Assembly (NCBI GenBank): GCA_050260515.1
Contig: JBLNCI010000006.1
Location: 47,027 to 111,026 of the forward strand
DNA from: DATJIG01 sp050260515
Lineage (GTDB): Bacteria > Pseudomonadota > Alphaproteobacteria > SMXQ01
DNA: 64,000 nt
Direction of reading: 5' to 3'
The position numbers and the translations under genes were made by a program. The notes under the pieces are model-generated. The model had not been told where the DNA came from. It saw only the letters and a list, made by a program, of their open reading frames with translations, and did no database searches. Shown here in pieces: positions 52,046 to 63,914 of this stretch. Position 1 is the first letter of the stretch; every line of letters begins with the position of its first letter.

Positions 52046-52734
52046 GCGCCGATCCGAAACCCGATCGATTCCAGCGTCGGCAGCAGCGTCGCGAAGCCGT
52101 TGGTGGTCGCGTCGGCCCCGGCCTCGATCAACGGTCCCCGCACGTAGCCGTGGCCCAGCAGCACGACCGCGATACCCGCCGCGCGCGCCGTCGCCACGTC
52201 GACCTCCGAATCCCCGACCAGCACGGCGTGGCTCGGCGAGACCTCGATGGTGAGCAGCGCCTCGCGCACCATGGTCGGATCGGGTTTCAGCGGCGCCGCG
52301 TCGGCGCCGACCACTCCGTTGAGCAGGTCGTCGAGGCCGCTGTCGCGCAGCACGTCCCGTGCCGCGGCGCTCGGCTTGTTGGTGCAGACGACGAGGCGCA
52401 CGTCGGCGAGCCGCAGGCGCTCCAGCGCCTCGCGCGCGCCCGGGTACGCCGCGGGTGCCGGCGCCTCCAGCATCAGCGCCCGGTAGCGCAGGACCGTCCG
52501 GACGTGATCGTCCGGCGGCAGCGGTCCGCCGGTCGCTTCCGCCGCCCGCTGGATCAGGCGGTCGACGCCGTCGCCGATCATCGGCTTCACCTGGGCGACG
52601 GCCAGCGGGGCGCGCCCGACCTCGCGCAGCACGCGGTTGAGCGCCTCGGTCAGCCCCGGCGCGGTGTCGAGGAGCGTGCCGTCGAGATCGAAGACGACCC
52701 CGTGAAGCGCTCGCGTCGACGCCGTCTGCACCAT
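52042..52734 (-). CDS. gph: HAD-family phosphatase, phosphoglycolate phosphatase type
   Basis: A 230-residue HAD hydrolase. Motif I is 'VVFDLDGTLLDTAPGLTEAL', motif II 'LVVCTNKPS', and motif III/IV 'PLKPDPTMV' plus 'VLVGDSEVDVATARAAGI'. The cap domain at residues 25-95 is of the small C1 type. It removes the phosphate from 2-phosphoglycolate made by DNA repair or oxygenase activity. I used the ATG at 52734, with GGAGAA eight bases upstream. The substrate assignment is by family resemblance. Confidence 0.85.
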   Translation of the reverse strand: MVQTASTRALHGVVFDLDGTLLDTAPGLTEALNRVLREVGRAPLAVAQVKPMIGDGVDRLIQRAAEATGGPLPPDDHVRTVLRYRALMLEAPAPAAYPGAREALERLRLADVRLVVCTNKPSAAARDVLRDSGLDDLLNGVVGADAAPLKPDPTMVREALLTIEVSPSHAVLVGDSEVDVATARAAGIAVVLLGHGYVRGPLIEAGADATTNGFATLLPTLESIGFRIGA

Positions 52735-52910
52735 GCGTGTATTCTCCGGACCGATTTCAGCCGCGAGCGCGGAAATGTTGAGCAACAACAGTTGATTTGG
52801 ACTTGGAAACGCCTTTGTGGCACGTTCCCGTCGGCTCCTGGATGTTTACCATACGGCGCCGATGACCGGAGGTGCCGCGCTTTGCATCCCCATCGTTTGA
52901 TGCATTCCGA

Positions 52911-54425
52911 ATGTTAGAAGCCGCTCCTGCGCGCCGACGTCCCCGTCCTGCTCTTGCCGTCGTGATCCTCGCCGCCGGGCAGGGCACGCGGATGCGCTCG
53001 TCAATGCCGAAGATTATGCACCGGATAGCGGGCCGCCCGCTGGTCGGGCACGTGCTCGCCTCGGCCCGCGCGCTCAAGCCGGAGCGGCTCGTCGTCGTGC
53101 TGGCGCCGAAGATGGACAGCGTGGCGGGCTACGTCGCCCCGGCGACCGTCGCGGTGCAGGACAAGGCGCGCGGTACCGCCGACGCGGTGTCGGCGGCGCT
53201 GCCCGCGCTGCGCGGCTTCGAGGGCGACGTGGTGATCGCGTACGGCGATCAGCCGCTGATCACCGCGGCGACGCTTCGCCGGCTGCGCGGCTGTCTCGAC
53301 GACGCGGGGCTCGCGGTGCTCGGGTTCCGGCCGAGTGCGCCCGCGGCGTACGGCCGGCTGCTCCTCGACGAGTCGGGGGCGCTCGCGGCGATCCGTGAGC
53401 ATCGCGACGCAAGCGCCGAGGAGCGCCGCATCGGTCTCTGCAACTCGGGCGTGATGGCGGTCCGCGGCGACGTGCTGCGCCGCCTGCTGCCAAAGGTCGG
53501 CTGCGACAACGCCAAGGGCGAGTATTACCTCACCGACCTCGTCGCGCTGGCGCGCGCCGAAGGAATTCGCTGCGCGGTGTCCGAGGGCGACGAGGACGAG
53601 CTGCTCGGCGTCAACTCGCGCGCGGAGCTGGCCCAGGCCGAGGCGATCATGCAGCGCCGGCTGCGCGCCGGGGCGATGGAGAACGGCGCGACGCTGCTCG
53701 TGCCCGAGAGCGTCTATTTCTCGTTCGACACGCGCCTCGCCCGCGATGTGGTGGTGGGTCCGAACGTCTTCTTCGGCACCGGGGTCTCGGTCGGCGAGGG
53801 ATCGGAGATTCACTCGTTCTGCCACTTGCTCGAGGCGAAGGTCGGCAAGAACACGTCGATCGGGCCGTTTGCGCGTCTGCGTCCCGGCGCCGTGATCGGC
53901 GACGGCGCCCACCTCGGCAACTTCGTCGAGATCAAGGCCTCGACGATCGCCGCCGGCGCCAAGATCAACCACCTCACCTACATCGGCGATTCGAGCGTCG
54001 GGTCGGGCACCAACGTCGGCGCCGGCACGATCACGTGCAACTACGACGGCTTCATGAAGCACCGGACGAAGATCGGCCGCAACGTGTTCGTCGGCTCCGA
54101 CACCGCGCTGGTCGCGCCGGTGACGGTCGGCGACGGCGCCGTGATCGGCGCGGGGTCCGTCGTGACCAAGGACGTCGCCAAGGACGCGCTGGTGATCGCG
54201 CGCGGCGAGGAACGTCACATCAAGGGTGGCGCCAAGCGCTACCGCGCGAAGAAGGCGGCGGAAGTGGCGGCCAGGAAGAAGGCGGCGAAGTCGCCCGTTC
54301 GCGCCGCGGCGGTACGGGCATCCAACACCAAATCGACGACGCGAGCGGGGTTGGCGGGGCGGCCGCGAGCGTCGGCGAATAAGAAGAGCGTTGGCGTGGC
54401 GGCTGTGCGCGACGGCGAAAAGTAA
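52911..54425 (+). CDS. glmU: Bifunctional UDP-N-acetylglucosamine synthase GlmU with extra basic tail
   Basis: The N-terminal uridylyltransferase domain has 'VVILAAGQGTRMRSSMPKIM' and 'CNSGVMAVRG', and the C-terminal acetyltransferase is a left-handed beta helix ('AKINHLTYIGDSSVGSGTNV', then 'GAGTITCNYDGF'). It makes UDP-GlcNAc from GlcN-1-P, acetyl-CoA and UTP for peptidoglycan and LPS. The protein is 504 residues compared with 456 in E. coli, and the extra 50 or so C-terminal residues (about 54260-54422) are very rich in Lys, Arg and Ala. The ATG at 52911 has no clear ribosome site; a GTG at 52872 adds 13 residues and cannot be excluded. Confidence 0.93.
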   Translation: MLEAAPARRRPRPALAVVILAAGQGTRMRSSMPKIMHRIAGRPLVGHVLASARALKPERLVVVLAPKMDSVAGYVAPATVAVQDKARGTADAVSAALPALRGFEGDVVIAYGDQPLITAATLRRLRGCLDDAGLAVLGFRPSAPAAYGRLLLDESGALAAIREHRDASAEERRIGLCNSGVMAVRGDVLRRLLPKVGCDNAKGEYYLTDLVALARAEGIRCAVSEGDEDELLGVNSRAELAQAEAIMQRRLRAGAMENGATLLVPESVYFSFDTRLARDVVVGPNVFFGTGVSVGEGSEIHSFCHLLEAKVGKNTSIGPFARLRPGAVIGDGAHLGNFVEIKASTIAAGAKINHLTYIGDSSVGSGTNVGAGTITCNYDGFMKHRTKIGRNVFVGSDTALVAPVTVGDGAVIGAGSVVTKDVAKDALVIARGEERHIKGGAKRYRAKKAAEVAARKKAAKSPVRAAAVRASNTKSTTRAGLAGRPRASANKKSVGVAAVRDGEK

Positions 54426-54426
54426 C

Positions 54427-56250
<1,824 letters not shown>

Positions 56251-56276
56251 GGGCAGCCCGCGCCGCCCTCCTTCGA

Positions 56277-56417
56277 TCAGAGTGACAACGCCAGCGCGAC
56301 CACGACGCACGCGACCCCAAGATAGAGAACCATGAGCAGGGTCGCGGTCTGCAGGTTGCGGCTCAATGCTGCGGCCAGCCACGCGTCGGCCCTCAGCACG
56401 AATGGATCGTTGCACAT
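56277..56417 (-). CDS. Small membrane protein (46 aa), tentative
   Basis: A 46-residue frame from the ATG at 56417, 'MCNDPFVLRADAWLAAALSR', ending in a single hydrophobic segment ('LLMVLYLGVACVVVALALSL') at the C-terminus. The frame continues upstream with Arg-rich sequence that looks non-coding, so only the last part is proposed. Single-pass tail-anchored microproteins of this kind are common. No family is recognised. It ends 27 bp after the convergent glmS stop. Confidence 0.4.
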   Translation of the reverse strand: MCNDPFVLRADAWLAAALSRNLQTATLLMVLYLGVACVVVALALSL

Positions 56418-56616
56418 CCGCCAAGCATAGCGCCGGCGGCGGCGCGCGCCTGACCGAATCGGCGTCGGCTCGGCTGCCGCCGATCCGCGGCGTTCGACGC
56501 AGCGGCTGGTCGTCTCGCAAGGCCGCCCACGCGCCGGTAACCCCTCGCAAAGCGCGCTCCGGGCACCCATCTATTTGCCGCTTAACACCCGTCCCGCCCG
56601 CGGGTTATAGGCGGCG
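56418..56616. other. Gene-free stretch upstream of the aldehyde dehydrogenase
   Basis: Between the small membrane protein and the palindrome at 56617 I see no coding frame with a start and ribosome site. The sequence is GC-rich, with several CGGCGG tracts. Confidence 0.4.
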
Positions 56617-56631
56617 GTATGGCTGCCATAC
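56617..56631. promoter_or_regulatory. 15-bp palindrome (possible operator)
   Basis: GTATGGC-T-GCCATAC is a perfect palindrome 16 bases upstream of the -35 box of the promoter at 56648. This is a plausible binding site for a dimeric regulator of the aldehyde dehydrogenase gene. Confidence 0.45.
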
Positions 56632-56647
56632 GGCGGGTTTCAAGGGG

Positions 56648-56676
56648 TTAACAGGCCTTGGGCCGAACGCTATAGT
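56648..56676 (+). promoter_or_regulatory. Sigma-70-type promoter for the aldehyde dehydrogenase gene
   Basis: TTAACA (56648-56653), a 17-base spacer and TATAGT (56671-56676), each hexamer one base from consensus. The start would be near 56683, leaving a 67-base leader before the ATG. Confidence 0.7.
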
Positions 56677-56749
56677 GCGCCCCTCGCGGCCCGCCCGACC
56701 GCCGTTCTTTAGTCATATTGGGCCCATTTCACTCCCGCAGAGGACCTCC

Positions 56750-58207
56750 ATGAAGCTCAAGGATCCGAGCCTGCTCCGCCAGCAATGCTACGTCGACGGC
56801 CAGTGGGTCGACGCCGCGGACAAGGCCACCTTCGAGGTGAAGAATCCCGCCAACGGCACGCGCGTCGGCACCATGCCGAAATTGAGCCGCGCCGAGGTGG
56901 CCAAGTGCGTCGACGCCGCCAACGCCGCGTTCCCGGCGTGGCGCGCCAAGACGGCGAAGGAGCGCGCGGCGCTGCTGCGCAAGTGGTTCGATCTCATCGT
57001 CGCCAACGCCGACGACCTTGCGCTCATCATGACCTACGAGCAGGGCAAGCCGCTCGCCGAGGCCAAGGGCGAGGTCGTCTACTCGGCGAGCTTCATCGAG
57101 TGGTTCGGCGAAGAAGCGAAGCGCGTCTACGGCGACACCATTCCGCAGAACGTGCCCGGCCGCCGCATCGTCGTCCTCAAGGAGCCGATCGGCGTCGTCG
57201 CCGCGATCACGCCGTGGAACTTCCCGTCGGCGATGATCACCCGCAAGGCCGGCCCGGCGCTCGCCGCCGGCTGCACCATCGTCGTGCGCCCCGCCTCGCA
57301 GACGCCGTTCTCGGCGACGGCGCTGGCCGAGCTCGCGCACCGTGCGGGCATCCCCAAGGGCGTCATCAACGTCGTCACCGGCTCGGCCGGCGAGATGGGC
57401 GCCGAGCTCACCTCGAACCCGATCGTCCGCAAGCTGTCCTTCACGGGTTCCACAGAGGTCGGCAAGCTCCTCATGGAGCAGTGCGCCGGCACGGTGAAGA
57501 AGACCTCGATGGAGCTCGGCGGCAACGCGCCGTTCATCGTGTTCGACGATGCCGACCTCGACGCCGCGGTGCAGGGCGCCCTCGCGTCCAAGTACCGCAA
57601 CACCGGCCAGACCTGCGTCTGCGCCAACCGCCTGCTGGTGCAGGACAAGGTCTACGACGCGTTCGTCGAGAAGCTGACGGCCGCGGTGAAGAAGCTCAAG
57701 GTCGGCCCGGGTTGGGAAGAGGGCGTGACCCAGGGCCCGCTCATCGACCTCAAGGCGGTGGCCAAGATGGAAGAGCACATCGGCGACGCCGTCGCCAAGG
57801 GCGCCAAGATCGTCCTCGGCGGCAAGCGGCATTCGCTCGGCGGCAGCTTCTTCGAGCCGACGATCGTCACCGGCGTCACGACCGAGATGAAGGTCGCCCG
57901 CGAGGAGACCTTCGGGCCCCTCGCGCCGATCTTCCGCTTCAAGACCGAGGAAGAGGCGATCAGGATGGCGAACGACACCGAGTTCGGCCTCGCCTCCTAC
58001 TTCTACGCCCGCGACATCGGCCGCATCTGGCGCGTCGCCGAGGGGCTCGAGTACGGCATCGTCGGCATCAACGAGGGCATCATCTCGACCGAGGTGGCTC
58101 CGTTCGGCGGCGTCAAGGAGTCGGGCACCGGCCGCGAGGGCTCCAAGTACGGCATCGAGGACTACCTCGAGATCAAGTACCTCGCCATGGGCGGCATCGG
58201 CGCGTAA
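56750..58207 (+). CDS. gabD: Succinate-semialdehyde dehydrogenase-type aldehyde dehydrogenase
   Basis: A 485-residue NAD(P)-dependent aldehyde dehydrogenase. Catalytic Cys289 lies in 'NTGQTCVCANR' and the general base Glu255 in 'SMELGGNAPF'. 'FTGSTEVGK' is the nucleotide fold, and 'MTYEQGKPLAEAKGEV' with 'GLNEGIISTE'-like ending marks the succinate-semialdehyde subgroup. The usual Lys of the 'KPASQTP' block is Arg180 here ('VVRPASQTPFSA'). It would oxidise succinate semialdehyde or a short-chain analogue. A clear promoter and palindrome lie upstream. Substrate assignment by family only. Confidence 0.9.
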   Translation: MKLKDPSLLRQQCYVDGQWVDAADKATFEVKNPANGTRVGTMPKLSRAEVAKCVDAANAAFPAWRAKTAKERAALLRKWFDLIVANADDLALIMTYEQGKPLAEAKGEVVYSASFIEWFGEEAKRVYGDTIPQNVPGRRIVVLKEPIGVVAAITPWNFPSAMITRKAGPALAAGCTIVVRPASQTPFSATALAELAHRAGIPKGVINVVTGSAGEMGAELTSNPIVRKLSFTGSTEVGKLLMEQCAGTVKKTSMELGGNAPFIVFDDADLDAAVQGALASKYRNTGQTCVCANRLLVQDKVYDAFVEKLTAAVKKLKVGPGWEEGVTQGPLIDLKAVAKMEEHIGDAVAKGAKIVLGGKRHSLGGSFFEPTIVTGVTTEMKVAREETFGPLAPIFRFKTEEEAIRMANDTEFGLASYFYARDIGRIWRVAEGLEYGIVGINEGIISTEVAPFGGVKESGTGREGSKYGIEDYLEIKYLAMGGIGA

Positions 58208-58291
58208 GCGCCGCGCTCAGCGGGAGTGGTTCGGGACGGCGGCGCGCGAGCGTCGCCGTTTCCGTATGGAGTAAGGAAGCGGGGAACGGCC

Positions 58292-59641
58292 ATGGCCTAC
58301 GACTTCGACCTGTTCGTGATCGGCGCCGGATCGGGCGGCGTGCGGGCATCGCGGCTGGCCGGTGCGCACGGCTGGAAGGTCGCGGTCGCCGAGTGCTGGA
58401 CGGTCGGCGGCACCTGCGTCAATCGCGGCTGCATTCCGAAGAAGCTGTACGCCATCGCCGCGCATTACGGCGAGGACTTCGCCGACGCCAAAGGCTTCGG
58501 CTGGAAAGTCGCGAAGCCCGCCTTCGACTGGAAGAAGCTGGTCGCGGCCAAGGTCAAGGAGATCGACCGGCTCGACGGCATCTACGCGGGGATCCTCGAG
58601 CGGAACAACGTCCGCTACATGGCGGGCGAGGCGACGGTCGTCGATCCGCACACGGTTAAAGTCGGCCGCAAGCGGTACACGACGGAGCGCATCCTCGTCG
58701 CGACCGGCAGCCGGCCGACCAAGGTCGAGTTCCCGGGCGTCGAGCACACCATCACCTCGGACGAGGTGTTCGACCTCAAGACGTTCCCCAGGCGCGTGCT
58801 CGTCGCCGGCGGCGGCTACATCGCCGCCGAGATGGCCTCGATCTTCAACGGGCTCGGCGCGAAGACGACGCTTATGTACCGCGGCCAGCGGCTGCTCCGG
58901 TACTTCGACGACGACGCGCGCCTGCACGCGCAGGAGGAGATGAAGAAGAAGGGCGTCACGGTCCTGCTCGAGACCATCATCGACCGCATCGACAAGAAGC
59001 GCGACGGCCTCCACGTCGTCTGCAACACCGGCAAGAAGCTCGTCGTCGACGCGGTGCTGATGGCGGTCGGGCGGACGCCCAACACCCACGGCCTCGGACT
59101 CGCCGAGGCGGGCGTCGAGCTCACGCGCGAGGGCGCGGTGATGGTCGACCACCTGTCGCGCACCTCGGTGCCCGGCATCTACGCGATCGGCGACTGCACC
59201 GACCGGCTCAATCTCACGCCGGTCGCGATCCACGAGGCGGTGTGCCTGATCGAGACCATCTGCAAGGACAACCCGACGCGGCCCGATCATCGCGACGTGC
59301 CGACCGCGGTGTTCTCGTCCCCGCCGCTCGCCTGCGTCGGCATGACCGAGGCCGAGGCGCGCGAGGAGTTCCGCGACGGCGTCGACGTCTACCGGACGAC
59401 GTTCCGGCCTTTGAAGCACACGCTGTCGGGGCGCGACGAGAAAGTGCTGATGAAGCTCGTCGTGAAGCGCGAGGGCGGCCAAGTCGTCGGCGCGCACATG
59501 GTCGGCGCCGACGCGCCCGAGATCATCCAGGCGCTCGCGGTCGCGGTGAAGGCGAAGCTCACCAAGGCGCAGTTCGACGCCACCATGGCGCTCCATCCGA
59601 CCACGGCGGAGGAGTTCGTGCTGATGCGGACGCCGTCGTAG
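58292..59641 (+). CDS. gor: Glutathione-disulfide reductase
   Basis: A 449-residue FAD enzyme that reduces GSSG with NADPH. 'FVIGAGSGGVRASRLAGAHG' binds FAD, 'GGTCVNRGCIPKK' carries the redox Cys42/Cys47, 'VLVAGGGYIAAEMASIFNGL' is the second Rossmann fold, and 'ALHPTTAEEF' near the C-terminus holds catalytic His435 and Glu440. Gly-rich 'MAVGRTPNTHGLGL' and 'YAIGDCTDRLNLTPVAIHE' are typical of the glutathione branch. The gene starts 84 bp after the aldehyde dehydrogenase gene. Confidence 0.94.
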   Translation: MAYDFDLFVIGAGSGGVRASRLAGAHGWKVAVAECWTVGGTCVNRGCIPKKLYAIAAHYGEDFADAKGFGWKVAKPAFDWKKLVAAKVKEIDRLDGIYAGILERNNVRYMAGEATVVDPHTVKVGRKRYTTERILVATGSRPTKVEFPGVEHTITSDEVFDLKTFPRRVLVAGGGYIAAEMASIFNGLGAKTTLMYRGQRLLRYFDDDARLHAQEEMKKKGVTVLLETIIDRIDKKRDGLHVVCNTGKKLVVDAVLMAVGRTPNTHGLGLAEAGVELTREGAVMVDHLSRTSVPGIYAIGDCTDRLNLTPVAIHEAVCLIETICKDNPTRPDHRDVPTAVFSSPPLACVGMTEAEAREEFRDGVDVYRTTFRPLKHTLSGRDEKVLMKLVVKREGGQVVGAHMVGADAPEIIQALAVAVKAKLTKAQFDATMALHPTTAEEFVLMRTPS

Positions 59642-59754
59642 AAGCACCGCGAAGGCACCGCGAGAGGTGCCCTCTGGCGCGCTGCGGGTTTCTACCCAAT
59701 AATCTCCGCAACAGAGCCGGCCGCGAGACGCCGGCGACAACAGCGGAGGTTCGA

Positions 59755-60804
59755 ATGTCGGGTTCTCTCACCAGGGTCAGTGTGTCCGCCGCGACCATTT
59801 CGGCGGCGCTGCTGCTCGCATCCGGCGCTCACGCCCAGTCGGTCGAGAGCTTCTACAAGGGCAAGACGATCTCGGTCACGATCAGCTCGGGCGAGGGCGG
59901 CACGAACGACGCCTACGCCCGCCTGATCGCCAACTTCATCGGCCGCTACATTCCCGGCGCTCCGCAGGTGATCCCGCGCAACATGCCGGGCGCGGGCGGG
60001 CTGCGCGCGGCGAACTTCATCTACGACGTCGCGCCCAAGGACGGCACCGCGATGGGCGTGGTGCAGCGCGCCGTCATGATTCAGCCGCTGGTCGACATCC
60101 AGTCGGCGACCTACGACCCCTCGAAGATGAACTGGATCGGCAGCACCGCGCGCGAGGTCTCGGTCGGCGTGGTGTGGACGGCGTCCACCGACGTACGCAC
60201 GATCCAGGACGCGATGAAGAAGGAGGTCATCGTCGGCTCCAGCGGAGTCGGCAACGACACCGGCGCGTTCCCGCTGGTGCTCAACCGCTTCCTCGGCACG
60301 AGGTTCAAGCCGATCCACGGCTACAAGAGCGGCTCCGAGATCACCATGGCGTTCGAGCGCGGCGAAGTGCAGGGCCGCGTCGGCTGGTCGTGGGGCAGCG
60401 TCAAGAGCCGCGGCCAGGAGTGGCTGCGCGACGGCAAGATCAAGATTCTCGTCCAGATGGGCATCGACAAGGCCGACGATCTCCCCGATGTCCCGCTGGT
60501 GCTCGATCTGGCGAAGTCGCAGGAAGACCGCGAGGCGATGATGATGATCTTCTCGCCGACCTACGTCGGCTGGCCCACCGTGATGCCGCCGAACGTGCCG
60601 GCCGACCGGCTGCAGGCGGTGCGGCGCGCCTACGACCAGGCGATGAAGGATCCCGAGCTCGTGGCGATGGCGGCCAAGCAGGATCTCGAGCTCGATCCGA
60701 TGCCGGGCGAGGAGATCCAGAAGGTGGTGACGCAGCTCTACAAGCTCTCGCCGGCGGTGGTGGACCGCGCCCGCGCGGCGATGACCGCCACGGGCGGGAA
60801 CTGA
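59755..60804 (+). CDS. Tripartite tricarboxylate transporter receptor, orphan
   Basis: A 349-residue TctC-type receptor with a signal peptide to residue 27 ('SGAHAQ'). 'ISVTISSGEGGTNDAYARLI' and 'NMPGAGGLRAANFIYDVAPK' place it in the same divergent subfamily as the receptor at 22040, about 38 kb away. No TctA or TctB gene is nearby, so it probably feeds the fused tctAB at 24138 or one elsewhere. The ATG at 59755 has CGGAGG upstream. A REP-like hairpin follows the gene. Confidence 0.88.
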   Translation: MSGSLTRVSVSAATISAALLLASGAHAQSVESFYKGKTISVTISSGEGGTNDAYARLIANFIGRYIPGAPQVIPRNMPGAGGLRAANFIYDVAPKDGTAMGVVQRAVMIQPLVDIQSATYDPSKMNWIGSTAREVSVGVVWTASTDVRTIQDAMKKEVIVGSSGVGNDTGAFPLVLNRFLGTRFKPIHGYKSGSEITMAFERGEVQGRVGWSWGSVKSRGQEWLRDGKIKILVQMGIDKADDLPDVPLVLDLAKSQEDREAMMMIFSPTYVGWPTVMPPNVPADRLQAVRRAYDQAMKDPELVAMAAKQDLELDPMPGEEIQKVVTQLYKLSPAVVDRARAAMTATGGN

Positions 60805-60857
60805 GGCCGGACGGGGCGCGGGCCCGGGACGCGGCCGTCGGGCGCTGAGTGGCCTCC

Positions 60858-60886
60858 CTGGACCCCCGCTTGCGCGGGGTGACGAA
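60858..60886. repeat. REP-like hairpin, single copy
   Basis: CTGGACCCCCGCTTGCG followed by CGGGGTGACGAA forms one imperfect hairpin. The same unit, inverted, appears at 63638-63667. It lies in the gap between the tctC receptor and msbA genes, which converge here. Confidence 0.7.
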
Positions 60887-60919
60887 CAGTGGTGGCCTAC
60901 GCGCCCGCCGCATCGCCGC

Positions 60920-62722
<1,803 letters not shown>

Positions 62723-62913
62723 CGCGGAGCCTGGGGCCCGGACCTTTGTGGTCGGTGGTTGCACCAGCTTGATACACCAGCGCGAATCGGCGGGCCAGCG
62801 GCGGTTCCGGCCGCCTGCCGCGGGCGGTGCTTGGCCGCCCCGTTTGTGGTACCCCTTTGCCGCCGCGCCCGGCGCCCCTATGTAGACGCCGAGCCGCCGT
62901 TTGGAGTGAACCG

Positions 62914-63606
62914 TTGCCTGTCGACCTGCCGAGCCTCGCCCCGCCTTTGCCGGACCTCAGCCGGTGGGAGCGGACCCGCGCCGTCCTCGACTCGTTCCTG
63001 ATCGACCACGGGTTCATCCGCGCGGTCTACTGGAACTGCCACCGGATCGCGCCCGGGGTGTGGCGCGGCGCGCAGCCCTCGAAGCGCCACCTGCGCTGGG
63101 CCAAGCGCCAGGGCATCAAGACGGTGGTCAACCTGCGCGGCCGCCGCGACGACTGCGGCTCATACATCCTCGAGCGCGAGGCGTGCCGCGAGCTCGGTCT
63201 CACGCTGATCGACTTCCCGATCCGCTCGCGTAGTCCGCTCGATCGCCCGACCATCCTCGCCGCCATCAAGCTGTTCGACGACATCGAGTACCCGGTGCTG
63301 ATGCACTGCAAGTCGGGCGCCGACCGCGCCGGCTTCATGTCGACCCTCTACATGTTCCTCAAGGGCGGCATGCCGCTGCGTGCGGCGATGAAGAAGCACC
63401 TGTCGCTCGCCTACGGCCATCTGCGGCAGGCGAAGACCGGAGTCATCGACTTCTTCTTCGAGAGCTATCTCGCGCATGAGGCGAAGACACGGATGCCGTT
63501 CGCGCAGTGGGTCGAGACGGTCTACGACCGCGACAAGCTCCGGGCCGACTTCCACGAGAGCTGGCTCGCCGGGATCATCGTCGACCGCATCCTGCGGCGC
63601 GAATAG
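62914..63606 (+). CDS. Cys-based protein phosphatase (dual-specificity/PTP type)
   Basis: A 230-residue protein from the TTG at 62914, with TTTGGAGTG upstream. The phosphatase loop 'HCKSGADRAG' gives Cys132 as nucleophile and Arg138 as phosphate ligand, with 'GIKTVVNLRGRRDD' near residue 67-80 as the supporting strand and loop. This is the HCx5R signature of dual-specificity or polyphosphoinositide-type bacterial phosphatases; related proteins follow 'RGAQP' as here (residues 51-55). The gene is divergent from msbA, suggesting a possible envelope link. The substrate is unknown. Confidence 0.82.
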   Translation: MPVDLPSLAPPLPDLSRWERTRAVLDSFLIDHGFIRAVYWNCHRIAPGVWRGAQPSKRHLRWAKRQGIKTVVNLRGRRDDCGSYILEREACRELGLTLIDFPIRSRSPLDRPTILAAIKLFDDIEYPVLMHCKSGADRAGFMSTLYMFLKGGMPLRAAMKKHLSLAYGHLRQAKTGVIDFFFESYLAHEAKTRMPFAQWVETVYDRDKLRADFHESWLAGIIVDRILRRE

Positions 63607-63637
63607 CGCGGCGGGCCGGGCATCCACGAGTTTTGTT

Positions 63638-63718
63638 TTCGTCACCCCCGCGAAAGCGGGGGTCCAGGAGATGTCGGACTCCGTGGCTCTGGATTCCTGC
63701 TTTCGCAGGAATGACGAA
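63638..63718. repeat. REPIN-like pair of inverted hairpin repeats
   Basis: Two hairpins lie head to head: CCCCCGC-GAAA-GCGGGGG (63645-63662) and TTCCTGC-TTTC-GCAGGAA (63694-63711). The outer arms TTCGTCA (63638-63644) and TGACGAA (63712-63718), and inner TCCAG/CTGGA (63663-63667 and 63689-63693), are also inverted, so the whole can fold as one long element. A single copy of the same family is at 60858. Such elements are scattered in many alphaproteobacterial genomes. Confidence 0.8.
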
Positions 63719-63914
63719 GAGACGTTGTATCGCATCGCTATCGGCTCTTTCGCGACGCCCGCGTTTCTCCACAGCCCTTCTCCGAACCGGCCCAGACTTT
63801 CCACAGCCCCCTTGTGCCGGTTTTCGCGTGCGCGCATGGTGATCGCGTCGCTCCGGCCCACTGGTCCGGAACCGCGGACCCGGAGCGACACCCCAGCCGG
63901 AAAGGAGGTGTCGG
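63719..63914. other. Gene-free stretch before the last frame
   Basis: I see no coding frame of its own here. It holds two short TTCTCCACA/CTTTCCACA elements (63765-63773 and 63797-63805) that resemble DnaA boxes with one and two mismatches, probably by chance. Confidence 0.4.

Noticed and set aside
63765..63805. DnaA boxes marking a replication origin
   Set aside because: Only two imperfect elements, no AT-rich unwinding region and no dnaA, dnaN or parA genes nearby.
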